The notes beneath the pieces were generated by a model that saw only the letters and a program-made list of their open reading frames with translations, was not told the DNA's origin and did not search any database. From Cepaea nemoralis (taxonomy: Eukaryota > Mollusca > Gastropoda > Stylommatophora > Helicidae), in the NCBI GenBank assembly GCA_014155875.1, contig JACEFZ010003503.1, forward strand, positions 248,001-312,000: a stretch of 64,000 bases of DNA, read 5' to 3'. The stretch's first letter is position 1. Each line of letters begins with the position of its first letter. Shown piece after piece: positions 22,200 through 34,439 of the stretch. A program made the translations under genes and the position numbers.

Positions 22200-22430
22200 T
22201 AGCGATGGACGTTGTTCTTAATCTCGTATACTCACGTATGAAGAAACACAGCTGCGCGAGATTCGGCAGCGGATCGCGACGCGTTGGTTACTTATGGAGG
22301 CACGTGAGCCGGTCGCTCAGAAATCAATGGCAAACTACTGAAAGTAAAACTTGCCAAAACATCAAAAGCAGCTGCAAATGCTGCAATGTCCTGTAAAGGA
22401 AATGCGGGGCGGGAAGAAAAAAATTATATA
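22200..22430 (+). repeat. dispersed repeat D
   Basis: Fuller copy with AACACAGCTGC...GGTCGCTCAGAAATCAATGG and TGTCCTGTAAAGGAAATGC. Its CpG-rich start belongs to the repeat, not to a promoter. Confidence 0.55.
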
Positions 22431-22663
22431 ATTATGTCTTTCAGACAGTTTATTAATCATGATGTATGTTCTATGAAGTTTTACCCATTTCTGTCAGTAA
22501 ATTTACTGCTTTTCAAAAATTTACTGAAATTACTAATATTTTACTTTGCAATTGTTTTAAATCCCATATATAAAGGAATGTTTGTTCTTGTATAGAACTT
22601 AATGAAAAACGAACATCTACGCGCTACCATGGATTCTATGCGCCATGCATAGCAAATGTTGAT

Positions 22664-22703
22664 CGCGGAAGAAGAAGAAGAAGAAGAAGAAGAAGAAGAA
22701 GAA

Positions 22704-22735
<32 letters not shown>

Positions 22736-22791
22736 AGAAGAAGACGACGAAGAAGCAGAAGAAGAAGAAGAAGAAGAAGAAGAAGAAGAAG
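22664..22791. repeat. (GAA)n microsatellite
   Basis: About 40 units, slightly interrupted. Confidence 0.95.
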
Positions 22792-22984
22792 GTACTCAAT
22801 CTTTCCTTGCAATTCTCTAGTTCTAAGAATATGGATACTTAAGTTCCTGTGGCCAGATAGTTACACACCATCTATCCCGCCCTCTACCATGCATGGGGAA
22901 AGTACGACCAAGCAGCATGTCGCCTCTGCCCACAGAAGCAGACTCGAGCATGTAGCAAAACTACAGCCACTGGTGTTTGTCCAA

Positions 22985-23120
22985 GAATAATGATGACCAT
23001 TCATTTTATCCGGTGGGTTTGAAAGTTTGGAGCCCGTGAGTTCTAAGATGGCTGGTAAAACCTATTGTTGCTCGAAATGTTCTTTGACAATGTGGGCAAA
23101 GAATGCTTGACCCGCCAAGA
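22985..23120 (-). pseudogene. C2H2 zinc-finger end of a non-LTR retrotransposon
   Basis: The minus strand encodes ILCPHCQRTFRATIGFTSHL then RTH, a C-x2-C-x12-H-x3-H finger. It is near-identical to the one at 63690. Such fingers end the pol ORF of some LINEs. Confidence 0.55.
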
Positions 23121-23124
23121 GATC

Positions 23125-23744
23125 TCCTGTAGTGTTTTATTTATTTTTAAAATTTTCCTTAGCCTGTTTTTTCACAGCGCTTACAGTCCTGTTTGCTTCA
23201 CGCGTGACTACACCCTTGCGAAATGACGTACAGCCACTACAGGCGGACAAGAAACCTAAAGCTAGAACCAGGCCGATGTACTTCACCAAGGCTGAGCAAA
23301 GTGCAAAAAGTAATGCCAACAGCATTGCACATTTGCCGTTCATCCGCAATAACGCAAACTGATCGAGAGTTGGTATCGAGAGTCGTCACTGAAGGGCCAT
23401 GATATTTTATCCACAAAATTCGCAAGTCTAAGAAAAGACCAGGCTTTGTGGTTCACTCTTAGTCGGGTGGCAGTTTAATTGAGTTGATCATCCTGCGTGA
23501 ATCGAGAATAGAGAAGCGTCATATCTCCAAGGTGGAAAACTACAGCGACATGGTCATCTGTCTGAGACAAGACCGTAGTGCAATCAGACTATTCGCTGTG
23601 GAGGTAGTCGTAAGAGGTCTGGTGTCCAATTACACATACCCTACGTACTTAAGCAAATGGGCAGTCAAGAACTCAGGCGCTGAAAAAAAAAAAACAACAA
23701 CTGGGCAAGAACTACGGAAAACTCCTCTGAATCCATATCTCCAA
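23125..23744. other. no feature recognised
   Basis: Mixed sequence with short open frames on both strands. None shows splice sites or a family motif. Confidence 0.35.
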
Positions 23745-23885
23745 TGCCGTTCTGTTTTTCAGCTTGTCTGCTCAGTGTCCACGTTTCACATCCATACAAA
23801 TGCACGGGCTCTGTGTAGCACTTAAACACTCTTTTTCTCGTTGCAATTGACATCTTTTTATTGGTCTGTACGTTTTCCATCTTAG
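23745..23885 (-). mobile_element. RTE-type LINE fragment (family A)
   Basis: Minus strand: RKRVFKCYTEPVHLYGCETW, the RT thumb region also seen at 29000-29090. Confidence 0.75.
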
Positions 23886-24505
23886 GGAAAACAAATTACG
23901 TTAATGTTAATGTATTTCCTGGTGTTGTGTTATGCCAGAGGTTCTAAATACTGCTTTATCTCTGCATTCTTACCACCGTTCTACACCTGGCTCCTTATGA
24001 ACAGTGCGCATTGCCGATTAGTTAGTTAGTCTTTCCTCCTGAGCCTAAGGCAGCGCATAGGGCAGAAGTCATGGCTCTCCATGTCTGGTGGTTCCCGAGT
24101 CAGCCAAAATATCCACAGCTTGTGACATTTCCAGTGTCTTCATTGCTGATTATGATTTGTGAATGACATGCAGTTCTCTGGATACTACATTCTTTTTAGT
24201 TCACAAAAAATTATTCTGATATTCACTGTATGCTTTGACCGATAGGATTAACTCTCTTAATTTCTTTGCACCATTTGATCGTGTCATTCACAAGTCTGCA
24301 TTCCAGAACTGGATTAGCATAAAATATGAATGGATCAAAATTGTCAGAGGGTTCTTCATTTATTAAATTTTCTCTTTACACAGGTTTGTGGGGAGAATGC
24401 ATCCACCATCTTCCCTTTGCACCCGAAACCAGTTTGATGTTTCAAAGAATACACTGACACATGTTCATTGCTCATTCCGTTTATCTTTTGTTTAATTTCC
24501 TCGCG
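23886..24505. other. no feature recognised
   Basis: AT-rich sequence without coding or repeat signals I can name. Confidence 0.35.
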
Positions 24506-24509
24506 TTGA

Positions 24510-24775
24510 ATTCCAGTGTAGTCCATACACGTGTTACTACTTCTAGAGCATTGGACTCATTTTTGCTTGTAGATGAGCTTTCCCTATACCAGTGTCCGCT
24601 GCCTTTAGGCGAACCCACTCTGACTTCAGAGGTACTTGTAATTTACATCCCTAAGTCAAGGACAAAAAGTCAACATTTTAGTCCAGCTGAGCGGTGTAGG
24701 GGTTGAACCCAATACCTCAGCATCAGCACCCTGGAAGTTTAAGAGCGCTCCTACCCATTCTGCCATGCTGACCTA
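24510..24775 (-). mobile_element. tRNA-derived SINE family 1
   Basis: Body as at 13640. B box GGTTGAACCC (inverted) near 24700 and A box region at the right end. Confidence 0.75.
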
Positions 24776-25590
24776 CTGTTTGTTCATGATACGATTCAAT
24801 TAAATCATGTTCTAAATACTTTTGTTCTTGAACAAGACTTATCCAACAATCTCCACTGATCTCCGCTAAGCTCAAATAAACACACAAGCCCACTCATCTA
24901 GAAAGCTAAGGGTCAAATCCAATCTGCTACAATTTCCAATTACTACCTGTGAGATCAGTCTATCGCACACAGGACATGAAGTCAGGCAAACAGGCATTAG
25001 CTTGTGTAAAGGACATCTAGACCAAATATTTAGCCTTACGCCAGTGAGAATGGTTCCCACAGCACAAATATCATCCATAAATTTTTTTAAAGTAAAAAAA
25101 AAAATACAAGATGAATGGAGTTTTAATACATCTGGAAATGAATCCCGGGCAGCATCCAAGTCAACCTATTCTTAATATTTCCAGATGCTGCGAGTTTGTA
25201 ACATTTGCACGTATCACAGATATTCACCCTCACCCGAGAAGGTTAGGTGTCCAATCTAATATCACAGTATCAGGAAGGGGACTTGTATGACAGGAGGAGT
25301 ATATCACCCCCAGGTTTCATGTTAAGTAAAAATCCACATCCTGATTTATATACAATTTTATTAAAGAGGACATGGCACATCTAAAGACTCCCCCCCCCCC
25401 CCCCCCCCCCTCTCCCACGAACTAGCCAGGAAACATAAAACAAAAGCAACCCATCTCAACATTCAGCTCTGTTTAATTGACTTAATGAACAGATTGGTTG
25501 AAGTGAGCACACATCAGTCACCCATTTTCACAGTAAGTGCTAACATCCTATTTACACTGTTTATACATAAAAAGTTGCTTAAAAGTCAAC
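24776..25590. other. mostly unrecognised; poly(C) at 25390-25410
   Basis: A 288-nt minus frame at 24872-25159 ends near a CAG|GTAGTA donor-like site, but lacks an acceptor and any recognised motif. Confidence 0.3.
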
Positions 25591-25594
25591 AGGG

Positions 25595-25810
25595 TCGACT
25601 TCATTGCACCAGGTTTTATCCCATATGGCTCGGTCTCTTTCCGCAGCATGGAAAGTGTCGCACAAAGCCCGAACTCCGTGGCTCTAGCGACAACCCACAG
25701 GAGTCTCTGAAAAATTTAACTTGTGAACCGAAGGACGCGGCCCGGAATCGAACCCACAACCTTCGGAGCCCGAGTCAAACGGCTTGACCACTTCGCCATG
25801 GAGACTCTAT
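25595..25810 (-). mobile_element. tRNA-derived SINE family 3
   Basis: The minus strand starts CATGGCGAAGTGGTCAAGCC with GTGGGTTCGATTCC as B box. Body shared with 35673. Confidence 0.8.
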
Positions 25811-25867
25811 ACATATGTTTATAGAAAACAATCACTGTCACACACAGGGACAACTGACAGATGGGAT

Positions 25868-25869
25868 TT

Positions 25870-25900
<31 letters not shown>

Positions 25901-25916
25901 GGGGGGGCGGGGGGAG
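25868..25916. repeat. (TG)n and poly(G)
   Basis: Eight TG units followed by ~25 G. Confidence 0.9.
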
Positions 25917-25964
25917 GAGAAGAAGAAGAGTTTTAGGTTTTGAAGTGCACCAAAAAGAATTTAC

Positions 25965-26180
25965 ATATTTGTGTGGCTGGCCGAGTGGCTAGAACGTCGG
26001 GCTCTCCTTCGGGAGACCCGGGTTCGATTCCTGGGTAAGGCATGGAATTTATTTCTGTCCCGTGCAAAAAGAAAACTAACCTGCACAGTTCGCGGCGACT
26101 GCACTAGCCAGGTGGCCTTAATTCCACAGGCTCAAGACCCCCCTATCCTACACAGCAAGGTATTATAGGCAGTAAATGAA
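25965..26180 (+). mobile_element. tRNA-derived SINE family 2, best-preserved copy
   Basis: GGCTGGCCGAGTGGCTAGAA holds the A box and GGTTCGATTCC the B box. The head resembles a class II (Leu/Ser) tRNA. Confidence 0.85.
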
Positions 26181-26319
26181 ATGACAGTATGTGTGTATGT
26201 GTGAGAGTGTTAAGGATGTGGCCTCAGAGACAAAATGTAGAAACAACCACTGGTACCTGGCCATCTTGACAGCCAGTCTGTTTCATTGTGCTTCTAAAAA
26301 GGCACAGTAACTATACAAC

Positions 26320-26500
26320 CAGATCATGGATGGAGTTATAGCACAAAGCCTGGGCTGAATTGTAGAAACCATGTGTTCCCCATGCAGCAAGATCTCTCAC
26401 TTGGCATGCCTAATTTACTTCAGATGAAAGAACACCAATACGCCTTTAACAATATAAGCTGTGGAAGCTGACAGATCAGAACCACAGGTCTATACAAACT
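26320..26500 (-). repeat. dispersed repeat C
   Basis: Inverse of the 3' half of 16400-16645. Confidence 0.65.
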
Positions 26501-26664
26501 AACCATTTTTGCCCCAGGTAGTTTACTTTTCTAAACAATTTACTCTTGCATGTAAAAAAACAAAATACACAAAACACTTGATAGTGATTAAACATATGAG
26601 ATGACTGTATACATGGAAGAGTTCTGATATGAAAACATTAAATAAAATTGACTACATAGTGGCT

Positions 26665-27050
26665 GCCGGTCTCCATGGCAATGCCACTTACCCACGTTCA
26701 AAACACAGTGGCGACCGATTTGGCAGCAGACCGTGTCACACTGGTTTTGACGTGTTGGTGTGGGAGTCGGTCGTTCAGAAAGCAATGGCAAACTTTTTTT
26801 TTATTTGCATATCCTTTACAGGACATCGCTGTCAACAGCAGCATCTTTCAGCTGTCTGTTGATTTCTTGGCAAGATTACGCTCAGTAGTTTGCCATTGCT
26901 TTCTGAGCGGCCGGCTTAGTTATCCCGCAAGTCACCAGCGGGGGTCGAACCAATGGCAAACTACTGAACCTAAAAACTTGCAAAGACATCAACAACGGCA
27001 GTAAAATGCTGGTGTTGACTGCAATGTCATGTAAAGGATATGCAAGTTAA
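26665..27050. repeat. dispersed repeat D, three pieces in alternating orientation
   Basis: Plus piece to ~26800, minus piece ~26805-26925, plus piece ~26940-27050. This gives a local inverted arrangement around TTTGCCATTGCTTTCTGA. Confidence 0.6.
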
Positions 27051-27094
27051 AAAAAATATATAGTGATTAATAACAGATTTTGAAATGCATTGAT

Positions 27095-27210
27095 AAGAGG
27101 TGAACTAACATCACAGCATTCGGGACATTTCCATATGTGCTCCGTCCTCATCTTCAAAGCCAGCGAAGAGTCCCAATACTAATGGTACCCGTAGCAATCT
27201 GATTATGTTA
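27095..27210 (-). mobile_element. 3' UTR fragment of the I-like LINE
   Basis: ACATCACAGCATTCGGGACA...GTAGCAATCTGATTATG matches 10330-10440. Confidence 0.7.
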
Positions 27211-27340
27211 ATTGATAAATGTGAAGACAATACCTCATGCTGACTGCAAAAGTGATACGTCCAACTATGTGGAAAAATTAACGCAAGACTGAAAAGATTT
27301 TAGATGATTTGTTCAGTCTATCATTTTACACACTACCCTT

Positions 27341-27612
27341 TTTCTAATTGTATTTATTTTGTTTATAGACCACAGCACAAACAGGATCAAGCCAAGGCCC
27401 AGACTTTGAACATGTCATGCTTCTGCAGAGTTCTTTTTTGGATTGCTTAGGGCAAAAATCATATTTCTTTTTCTCCAATTCTTCCCTTCTTCTCATATAC
27501 ACGTAATCTTCTTTGCGTTCATCAGGAGAGTTGTTTTGGACGTGTCTGCGTTGTGCCTGTTTACAGCAGAGCTGCGATACTTGCACCTTTTGGCCGACAC
27601 ATCCGACTTCTG
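27341..27612 (-). other. candidate terminal exon, unknown protein
   Basis: A CTGCAG acceptor-like site near 27612 opens an 89-residue frame. It is Cys- and Lys-rich, with YMRRREELEKKKYDFC and TCSKSGPWLDPVCAVV, and ends in TAG near an AATAAA overlapping the end. No homologue recognised; may be chance. Confidence 0.2.
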
Positions 27613-28200
27613 CAGATATACATGCAATCTATACAATGAGATGTATTAACTAATTACAGTGATGGCCTCAAAGATGGCATAAACAAGGGACAACAAACAA
27701 CATGATCAACCCTGTATGCTATACTCTAAACAAATCCCAGTTAAAAATGAATGAAGAGTGTTGCCCATTAATGGCTGAAAGAATGAAAGTATCAGCACCC
27801 AGCACACTCTCATAAGTGATCCATCTTAATCAGCAGATATCAAAAGTAATTAACTACTCTTGTTGCACTCTGGATACACATCTAATATGCGACACTAGTT
27901 CCATTTAGCATTTTTATGTTTCTCTAGTTTCCACCACTGCATGCTGTTATAGTTCTTCTGTTGAAAGGGAGTGCATCACATCAGTTATGCACCTTGGCAG
28001 TCCTATATTGGCATGTGAGGTTTGCTGCCCCTAGACAGATCCCATCCAAGGTCAAGGGCTCTAGCTATTCATTGGCAGGTTTTCTAGTCAAACCATTTTT
28101 CCAGGGCTGCAGCCTTATGGCCTACTTTTTGCAATGTCCAACTACCAGAGTTTTAACATGCCCAATGGCAGAGAGGACCTTTGTTTTTTTTTACTTTATT
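27613..28200. other. no feature recognised
   Basis: Nothing identified on either strand. Confidence 0.35.
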
Positions 28201-28204
28201 TAAG

Positions 28205-28370
28205 TAGGCTAGGCATCCAAAATCACTACCCAAGAGATCAGAGGGCGATGTTTTATCATTAGATACCAATGGCTCTTGAAAAAAAGTCCCAGCCCTATGA
28301 GGAGGTTGAACCCTGTACTTTCGGAGTTGGACATTGTAACTTCTGAGCCATAGTTTTCCTTTATTATGTA
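28205..28370 (-). mobile_element. possible tRNA-derived SINE
   Basis: Minus strand ATGGCTCAGAAG (A-box-like) and GGGTTCAACCTCC (B-box-like) lie ~45 bp apart. Single copy here. Confidence 0.4.
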
Positions 28371-28436
28371 TCATTATACATCAGTCTCCTGATTGCTTTC
28401 TCTACTGAAGATTAAAATGGCGGCAAGAATGGTTTC

Positions 28437-31209
28437 CATCCATCATCATGTGCCACGCCGATAAGCGTGGGCTGTCATGTTCTGCCATCTCACTCGATTA
28501 CCAGAGTCATGGATCAGCTCCATGTTTCTGTCTCGACCATGCCTTGTGGCCAAGCCATCCAGGTATATAATTCTTGGTCTTCCCCTTGGTCTGTTCCCTT
28601 CGATATTGCCAGTTATCACCAAGTTCTCCAATTTCTTCTCATAACATGCCCAAAAATTCCTCCAAAGTCGGAGAGTGTCTGCCTGCACAGCGAGGAACCA
28701 CCAATCTACACACCAGTAAGCCAGACATGGGACAACGGATACTCACGTAAACCTCAGGTCCTGTATGACATCACATTGATGTTGGACAACAGGATGTCTT
28801 CATCCGGCATACAGGACTTCTCGCTGGAGTTCACAGCCAGCGAACGCAAGCAAGCATGCACAAAATTTTTTTGACTGTCTACGTCTAATGTCTCTAATCA
28901 GTTTACGATCTGCATTTGTTTTTTGAAGGACTTGTTCATTAGTTTTTCTGTCTGTCCATGGTATTCTTTGCATTTTCCTCAGAAACCACATTTCCACAGC
29001 CATCAGATGTTTTTCAGCTTGTCTGCTCATTGTCCATGCTTCACATCCATATAAAAGTACAGGTTCTATGTAGCACTTCAACACTCATTTTCTCGTTTCA
29101 ATTGATATCTTTTTATAGGTCAGTATGTTTTTCATCTTGCAAAAGGTCACCTTCGCCATGGCAATTCTTGTTCTAATCTCTTCAAGGCATCTCCCATCAG
29201 ATGTTATGACTGTTCTGAGATAGCTGTACCGATTCACTTGTTTAAGAATATGCCCATTTACTTGTATATTACATTGTGGTATTTCTTCCTTCCTAGTGAC
29301 GACCATAATCTGTGTCTTCTTACAATTCAATTCTAACCCTAGTTGTTCACTGTGTGCAACAACCGCATCTACTAAATGTTGCAGGTCCTGTTCATTGTCT
29401 GCAATCAAGACTGTATCATCTGCATATCTAATGTTATTGATGTATCGTCCCCCAATGTTGATTCCTTCCATATCTTCTATATTTCTGAAAATATGTTCAC
29501 TGTACAGGGAAAAAAGATCTGGAGACATTACACATCCCTGTCTCACACCTCTCTTAATAGGCTGATATTGACCTACTTCATTATCAATTCTTATGGCAGC
29601 TTGTTGTTTCCAATATATGTTTTTTAAAAGTCTAAGGTCTTTTCCATCAATTTGTAGATCTTCAAGCATCCTTATCATATCGACATGTCTCACTTTATCG
29701 AAAGCTTTGTGTAGTCAATAAAGCAGAGGTGTAGATCTTTGTTTACTTCTATAGAACGTTCAATTACTGTTCTCAGTATGTACACAGCATTTACTGTACC
29801 CTTGCCTTCTACAAACCCACATTGTTCCTCTCCTATTTCAGGTTGTATTTTCTTCCTAACTCTTTGCATGATAATTCTTAGCAAAATCTTCGTGATGTGA
29901 CTCATTATACTAATTGTTCGATGTTGATCACATTCCAAGGCTCCTGATTTCTTTGGGATTGCAATAAATACAGAATTACATAATTCATGAGGTATATCTC
30001 CAGTATCATATATGGTATTCAGGAGTCTGGTAACTTTATCTATTCCATATTCTTCTAAAGCATTAATAATTTCTGTTGTGATGCTGTCTGAACCGGGGGT
30101 CTTGCCAGATTTCATATGGTTAAGAGCATTCTGAACCTCCATCTTCAAAATTGATGGTCCTTCATTATTATTTTGAATATCATACTGTTCTTCTCTGTTA
30201 TCATCATAAAGGTATTTCACATAATCTGACCATACATGTAAAATCTGATCTTTTTCTATTATGATTTTTCCATCTTTTGTCTTTAGGCAGCCTGCTGATG
30301 TATGTGTTCTTTGATTAGTAAGCTCCTGAATTCTTTTGTGCATTAGTTTGGTATTTTTACTGTTGTGTTGTTTTTCAATTTCTATGCAATTTTTCTCGAG
30401 CCATGCTTCTTTTGCCTCCTTACATAATGTTCTGACTTTTCTGTGAATTTCTTTATATTTGGCAGGATTATTTTTGTTCTGTCTTCTTGTTTCCATTAGC
30501 TGTAAAATTTCTTCAGTCATCCATGTCTGATGACCCACTTTCTTTAATTTTGGAATAGTTTTTTCTGCAGCTAAACTGATTGAATTCTTCAACATTTCCC
30601 ATTAATTATCCGCATCTTGAAATAGAATCTCTAGATCAGATAAAACATCAAATTTGTTCTTTACTTCTATGTTAAAATTATCTTGTATTTCTTTGTCAGT
30701 TTTCAATTTGCACAAATCATATTTAGTGTTTCTGGTTGTATACTTGACTTTCTTTATCTTTACCCTCAGTCTGCCTGTAATTAATCTATGATCACTGTAA
30801 CAGTCTGCATTGGGAACTGTTTTTATGACTGTTAGCGCATTTCAAAACCTTCTGCTAATCAGAATGTAATCTATCTGGTTTTTAATCCTGCTGTCTGGAC
30901 TCTTCCATGTCCATAATCTTCTAGGATGTTTAAACCAGGTGTTTCCTACAACCATTTCTTGTTCTTTTGCCCATTCTACAAGTCTGTATCCTTTGTTGTT
31001 TCACTCTCCCGAACCATGGTTGCCCACGCAGAGTCCATCGTCTTGATTTCCCACTTCTGCGTTGAAATCACCCATTATATTTATTTCTGAATTTTTACAT
31101 TTCCGTGTCATTATAAAATTCATGTATACTTTCTTCACTGCATTCACTTGTTGGAGCATATATTTGAATCACATTTATTTTAAAAGGTCTTCCATTTAAT
31201 TTTACTAAT
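28437..31209 (-). pseudogene. RTE-type LINE (family A), 5'-truncated, with 11-bp target duplication
   Basis: AGAATGGTTTC flanks the copy at 28426-28436 and 31210-31220. Read right to left it has the end of an APE-type endonuclease (LLVKLNGRPFKINVIQIYAP, MGDFNAEVG, NQIDYI, SDHRL), with stops. A connector to ~30100 follows, then RT with MKSGKTPGSDSI, GVRQGCVMSPDLFSLY and the catalytic YADDTVLIADN at ~29430. Then comes YGCEAWTMSRQ, and a C-terminal LDGLATRHGRDRNMELIHDS before a CATGATGATGGATG tail. It is disabled by a frameshift near 29700, a TGA at 29085 and a 203-bp insertion at 28659-28861. The best LINE copy in the window. Confidence 0.9.
28659..28861 (-). mobile_element. 203-bp repeat inserted in the LINE
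   Basis: Interrupts the LINE between AAAATT copies (28653-28658 and 28862-28867). It matches 48880-49090 in the opposite orientation. Confidence 0.7.
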
Positions 31210-31220
31210 AGAATGGTTTC

Positions 31221-31935
31221 TATCACTTAGAAAAGATAAAAGTCCTGCCTAATAATTTGAGCAGCAACAAATCATGGAAGATGTCACGGGGGCCATGCAC
31301 AGCATATTAAATCAGGGGAATAACACTGATAGAAAAACACAGCAGTGTTAGTATGAAAAGAGTTATCCAAAGTGTGAATGAAAATCAAGATTATTATGGC
31401 ACATTGAGGAGAAATCAAATTGAAAACCTTAAGGCCATTGGTAAATTTGATACAAAAAGAGAAATAGGAGTGGCAAAGAAACCACTTGGCCAAATGGCAT
31501 AATCAGAACAAGGTCAGCCTCGATTCCAGACAGGTATCACATAATAAAGCAAATCATAACTGCATGCGCTTATCGGCACAGCACATTATTACGATGAATT
31601 CAAAGTATGGTGTTTCCTTTAAAAAGCACTGAATTATTAAGCTAACAAAGTAGGAATGATCAGAAATGTAACCTTTTATGAAATATGAAACACAAGAAAG
31701 AACAATGAAGCTCCACAATGTCATAAGATGAGACCTGGAAGCAATAAAACAAATGAACAAGACATATGATAAATGTAGAAAAAGGCTGATATTAGACAGG
31801 AAAAATGTATATCATGATTTCAAATGACACGGAATGCATGTTTGATACTAGAACTGGCTCGTTTCTAAACAAACAATTCTAGACTGCATACTTTATTTCT
31901 CAGCTATGAGAAAAACTCCTGGCACACACCAGCGA
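31221..31935. other. no feature recognised
   Basis: AT-rich intergenic sequence. Confidence 0.35.
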
Positions 31936-31939
31936 CTGA

Positions 31940-32130
31940 ATGGAAGCTGTAATGACAAGCGCAGTGGTTACACGCCTGCCTGCTGGTCAAGGGTTCCATC
32001 CCTGTGGGGTGTATTTGGATTCTTTGTAAAAATTAATCTGGACTCCCTGGGCGACCCAGTCTAAAATGGATTCCAAGAAATATCTTGTGAAGTAAAGGTC
32101 GCCAGCACGATACTGACCACATCATTTATT
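31940..32130 (+). mobile_element. tRNA-derived SINE family 4
   Basis: GCGCAGTGGTTACACGCCTG head, GGTTCCATCCC B-box-like, and tail CTCCCTGGGCGACCCAGTCT shared with 61845. Confidence 0.65.
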
Positions 32131-33085
32131 GAGTGACAGTTGTGTCGTGGACCAATTGTCCATGACTAAAGTTCACACCCGCATCATAGTTGTCTAGTGC
32201 GAGCAGCACGATTTTGACCAAGTTCACGAGAAGGGAATTCTCTCCTGGACTAGACACCTGGACAAGGACCGTGGTCCAGTAGGCAATGGTGATATTCCCC
32301 TCGCTACCATACATATTTTAGTTGTAATTGATTGTACTAGGCAAAAACATATTAGAGATGTAATCTGTGCTTGTGTAAAAGTGTCAGTATAATAGACGAT
32401 ATGCGCTCATACAGCATTCTGTTACATTATTCAAATTGATGTCTAAATCTGTGACTCAAGCATGATAGTTGAAGTGAAAGAGAGAGAGAGTAAGCTACAA
32501 GCAGCCAGTGACCAAATTTATTTTTTTAAAATCCATGATCTCCAAAAAGAGGCACATAGTTTGATCATTCTGACACAGAGACGCCCCCCCCCCCCCCCCC
32601 CCCTTTGCACTAACAGATAAGGTCAGCAGATACTAGATGAGAGTAGTATTTTATGACTTTATAATGAATGTGTTATGTCAAAAAGAACAAATAAAACAAA
32701 ACAAAGTCTAATGATAGAAATAGTGTTATGCTTGTCAGCTATATCAGGCTAAGTGCAAAAAAAAAAAAAGAGCCAGTTTAACCCACTGATAGATTTTGTA
32801 AAAGCAATAATAAAACAATACTCAAATAAGCGAAACTGCATGACCAATAACATCCATGGACTAATTTTATGCAATAAATTGAAGAAAACGCTACAAATAT
32901 GGTTAAATCATACGATCAACTATAAACATACTATTTACATCTTTTCCAGCAACACTGGACACTGTGAAATGATAATACAGGCTTACTCTCACCAGAAATC
33001 TAAAACTGCTCAATTTGTATTTTTGCAAACTTTTTTTTACAGCTACGGGTCCAATCTCCAACAGAAGACAAGACCAGTCTATAAT
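32131..33085. other. no gene; poly(C) at 32583-32603
   Basis: AT-rich sequence and a 21-base C run. Confidence 0.4.
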
Positions 33086-33089
33086 ATTA

Positions 33090-33650
33090 GACAGGCCCAA
33101 TCTCCAATAGATGATGTGTGCCCTTGGCAAAATGTTCATGTCTGGCAGGGCCCCACTTCACATTCATCTCTCTCACCCTGGACAAGGTAGCAGATACCCA
33201 AGTGTTAAAGTCATCAGTCCATCCTGCACCTCTTGTGGCATTGATGATGTCTAATCCATCCATTGCCTTCACCTCCACAATCACCACGTCTGCCAACCAT
33301 TCAGCTCACTCATTGCCTATTATGCCTGAGTAAACAGATGAAAGTTAGCAGGACTGTGATGTGCTCAGTGTCGAGTCACTCATGTCATACGAGCGTAGTC
33401 TGGACCCTCTCCAGCATGTTTAACTCACTAAGAATACATGTGTGTGAGTACTTCTGCATATGTCAATTCAAGGACAGTGGTTACTCTGCCATAGTTTCCA
33501 ATGTGAGGCTGCTTGTTGTCACAGCAAAAACACCATTTGCTTCCACTGACAATGTTGTATCTTGAACGTATTGAGAATGCCCATCCACTCGGAGTGTCGC
33601 AGGCCACATAGTCATCTGTAAACACCACTCGCATGTCCTTCTCCTGTGTT
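33090..33650 (-). pseudogene. I-like LINE relic, RT/RNase H region
   Basis: NEWAEWLADVVIVEVKAMDG is a decayed RNase H C-terminus with its downstream segment. Further right, DDYVACDTPSGWAF continues a broken frame. Confidence 0.45.
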
Positions 33651-33766
33651 TTTATCTATTAGTGCTTTGACTTCAGCATCTGCTGAGGCAGGAGGCAGGA
33701 TTTTGCTCTCTGTGATTTCTGTCAAGAGTTATATGGACATAGATGGTAGGATGAGTACCCACTCTT

Positions 33767-34215
33767 AGTATAACTGACACTAATACACGGGAAGGACAGC
33801 ACAAATACACAACTGACACTAATACACAGGTAGGACAGCACAAATACATAACTGACACTAATACACAGGTAGGACAGCACAAATACATAAATGACACTAA
33901 TACACGGGAAGGACAGCACAAATACATAACTGACACTAATAAACAGGAAGGACAGCACAAATACATAACTGACACTAATAAACAGGAACGACAGCACAAA
34001 TACATAACTGACACTAATAAACAGGAAGGACAGCACAAATACATAACTGACACTAATAAACAGGAAGGACAGCACAAATACATAACTGACAGTAATAAAC
34101 AGGAAGGACAGCACAAATACATAACTGACAGTAATAAACAGGAAGGACAGCACAAATACATAACTGACACTAATACACAGGAAGGACAGCACAAATATGC
34201 AAATGACATTAATAC
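33767..34215. repeat. 39-bp minisatellite, ~11.5 units
   Basis: Unit CTGACACTAATAAACAGGAA plus 19 more bases. The length is a multiple of three, so minus frames stay open. Noncoding by appearance. Confidence 0.97.
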
Positions 34216-34439
34216 ACAGCACAGAAAACAAATTACAATTGCAGATTTCCCTGCTGAGTAATTCTATATCAGAAGACAAAGCCACCACTCAATCACACAT
34301 TTGTATTCTACGGTGGCTTAAATTTTCAGTAAAATAAGACAACATTCAAAAAACAGTCTCTTTATATAATGTTCTGATAACAATAACAATAGGAGCTGAA
34401 TACTTGTCACCTGACAGCAATCATACTGTAAATAGTGAA

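Noticed and set aside
22200..22320. CpG-rich first exon with GTGAGTAT donor on the minus strand
   Set aside because: The sequence aligns with other copies of dispersed repeat D (2130, 26665).
24872..25159. Cys-containing exon on the minus strand
   Set aside because: A donor-like site is present but no acceptor AG precedes the open frame, and no family is recognised.
25965..26040. A functional tRNA gene
   Set aside because: A and B boxes fit, but it is the head of a ~215-bp repeat found several times, so it is a SINE.
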